DNA of 64,000 nucleotides from Paraescarpia echinospica. Lineage: Eukaryota; Annelida; Polychaeta; Sabellida; Siboglinidae. Numbering within the stretch: the stretch's first letter is position 1; every line of letters starts with the position of its first letter. A program made the position numbers and the translations under genes. Below the pieces are notes generated by a model, which had not been told where the DNA came from, did not search any database, and saw only the letters and a list, made by a program, of their open reading frames with translations. This document shows, piece after piece, positions 38,301-41,300 of the stretch. The stretch lies in assembly GCA_020002185.1 (NCBI GenBank), contig CM034543.1:6992000-7055999 (forward strand), in the 5' to 3' direction.

Positions 38301-41300
38301 AGACAGAAGAGAGTGGAGATGGTTGGCAGAGACAGCAGTGCAAGAACAGTGAGGGGGAGACAGGGGAGAGTGGAGATGGTTGGCAGAGACAGCAGTGCAA
38401 GAACAGTGAGGGGGAGACAGGGGAGAGTGGAGATGGTTGGCAGAGCACAAGAACAGTGCAGAGGAACAGTGAGGGGGAGACAGAGGAGAGTGGAGATGGT
38501 TGGCAGAGACAGCAGAGCAAGAACAGTGAGGGGGAGACAGAGGAGAGTGGAGATGGTTGGCAGAGACAGCAGAGCAAGAACACTGAGGGGGAGACAGAGG
38601 AGAGTGGAGATGGTTGGTGGAGACAGCAGTGCAAGAACAGTGAGGGGAAAACTCAAAAATTAAGGATCAGTATCGAGGCCAGCCTCACTCCGGACATACA
38701 GGGAAACAAGAGGGGAACAACAATCTAAAAAGCTCGAGCCAGACTTTTCAGAAGGTTAATAACTATAGATTATCATCTAAAATCAACCGCGATGACACCC
38801 TGCAGCAACCCTTGTGGGAATCAGGGGCTTAGCCAGAGACCAGTCTGCCAGTCTTTAGGACTGGATGACTGGAGGAATTTAGAGTGGGTCAGCTGGCCAC
38901 TAGAGTAACTAATAGTTTCAAATCTAGGGGCCCACATTAATGAAGTCCTATCATTAGCACAACTGGTGGTGAAACAAATCAAGTGGAGCAGTATTAATAA
39001 AATAAATGGCTCAAATGACACTGGTTTATCATTGGAAAAATTAAACCGGCCAAAAATGGCTGTGATTGACTTTGATGGCTTCCACACAGGCCATTCACAC
39101 ATTAAAAGGCAACATTTTTGTTAATTCAAAACTGGCAAAAAAATGTATGCGACGGTATATTCACCTCGAGGTATGAGACGCGGATAACGAAGTTGTAGCT
39201 CTCCTTTGCTGCCTCTATGCCTTCAAAGAGCTCTTTGATCACTCGAGGTATCACTCCCACCTCGTCCTCCGTGCCAGAGTGGGTGCCCCAGCCGCCCCCC
39301 ATTGAATGCGTCTTGCCACTTCCCGTCTGGCCATAAGCCAGAACGGTCGCATTGTAGCCTACAATAGACATCCTACGTCAGTAACGTTTTCTACGTTAGA
39401 CACGTACACAGCAGGATGTCCAACCATTAAAATAGTTGTCCATTGTTAAATCAATAATTATTATATCAGATTGCACCTTTACAAAATGCATGGATGTTTA
39501 ATTGAATGACAGCGGCATAGCAGCAGGTAATCAGACAATGCCACGTTCAGGACAAGACCGCATCCAATTATAAATGTTATTATGCCATCGTCGAGCACAA
39601 TTTGAGTTAGACTTTGAAAAACTGCCGGCCAGCAAGATAGGCAGATTTTTAAAAAGAAAATAATGGAAAGCTTGTCTAGTATCCAAGTCACCATCTTTCC
39701 AGGCATATTTATATTACAAAAATATTGTGTCTTAGCACATTTTTGAGGCCCAAAGTGCTACCCGGTTTGCATCAGCCTGCGTCGCTGCAGTTGCTCTTTG
39801 GGCTTTAAAAGTGTGCTAAGATGCACTATTTTTTTGAAATGGGATAATGTTAAATGATGTCAGTAACATGAGGTATACAAAATTAGGCAAAAATATTGCC
39901 GTAACGACGAAGGCGAGCTGAGCCGGTGTGTCAATAATGGAAACATTTGTGTACAACCGAACGGGAAATATAATGTAAGCGTGGTACAAAAACAAGTTGG
40001 AAAAACAATAAAATGTCGAGCTGATCAATGCTGATTAGGGCGGTCCTTATTTCTGAAGTTTTTAAATGTCATCTTCTTACCCTCTGATTTTGTTCCAATG
40101 TATAAAATATAATTTCTCACAAAATATGAGCACATTTGAACAATATTTAGAGGTAGCTCAATGATGTTGAAATTTAGGATATTTCCTAAGCGGCAGCCAA
40201 CATATAATTAGGGCGGGTTGCATTGATAATAATATGAAACTGAGATTCAGAACATAATTGTGCATGCTCTTATCCTAAACAATGGATATACCATGTATAC
40301 ATGTATCAGTTGATGATCATGACATGCTCAATAGACAATACACCCCCCCCCCGACAGACTGCACTGCAGACATGTTGACATCAAGACTTGCATACATGAC
40401 AGGTGCTGACAATACATTGTTTGCAAAGGAGAAGCAGGTGGCAGATAGACGGGGTCACATGCTTGCTAGACGTTGTTGTATGGAAGATACCCTAAAGAGA
40501 GAGTGCCACAGTAGAACTGGTTTCGTCTGGCAGCAGCTCATCAGCTGACGATAATGACGACAATCACAATGTAGCTGAGCAGGAGGTTGAAGGGGGCCGT
40601 TGGCGGCTTTGTGACGTCCGTGAAGAGAAAGAGAGTTCAAAAAACTGTCATTACACCACAGTTGGCAGCTGCACTGGACAGGACAACGGTATCAGACCGC
40701 AAAGCAACATTTGGCATTGCTGAAACAGCCAAGAGTATAGGTCAGAATCTTGACAGCCTTGCCCTTAACAGATCATCGATTCGCCGAATGAGAATAAAAA
40801 ATTGTGTTCAGCGAGCAGCAAGTCTCAAGGCAGAGTTTCGAGGTCAGGTGCCCCTGGTTATGCATTGGGACAGCAAACTTCTACCTGATTTGACGGGCAA
40901 AGAAAAGGTTGATCAGCTCCCGATACTCGTCTCTGGTAAAGGAGTTTCTCAGTTGCTCAATGTCACCAAACTTCCATCTGGAACAGGCGAAGCCCAGGCT
41001 GCAGCAGTCTTCGAAGCCGTGGAGGACTGGGACTTGGTTAACAGAGTTCGAGCTATGTGCTTCGACACTACCAGCTCAAATACTGGTTGGCTGGCTGGTG
41101 CTTGTGTCCTCTTGGAGCAAAAGCTTGGTAAGGAGCTTGTCACTGGCCTGCAGACATCACATCATGGAACTCATCAATGGCTCAGTATTTCAAGTGTGAA
41201 TGGGATCCACATCTACTCTAGAGGTGTCACTGTTCAAGCGGTTTCAGGAATACTGGGAGTTCATTGACCGAGGCAAATATGAAACGGGAATTGAACGTGA

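Noticed and set aside
37459..38663. ORFs of 296-391 codons on both strands
   Set aside because: They arise from a stop-free 57-bp tandem repeat open in several frames. No domain, start context or splice logic supports coding.
40282..40548. 88-codon ORF as a separate gene
   Set aside because: It lies inside the hAT-like element upstream of the transposase frame and has no independent support. It may be part of the decayed transposase N terminus.
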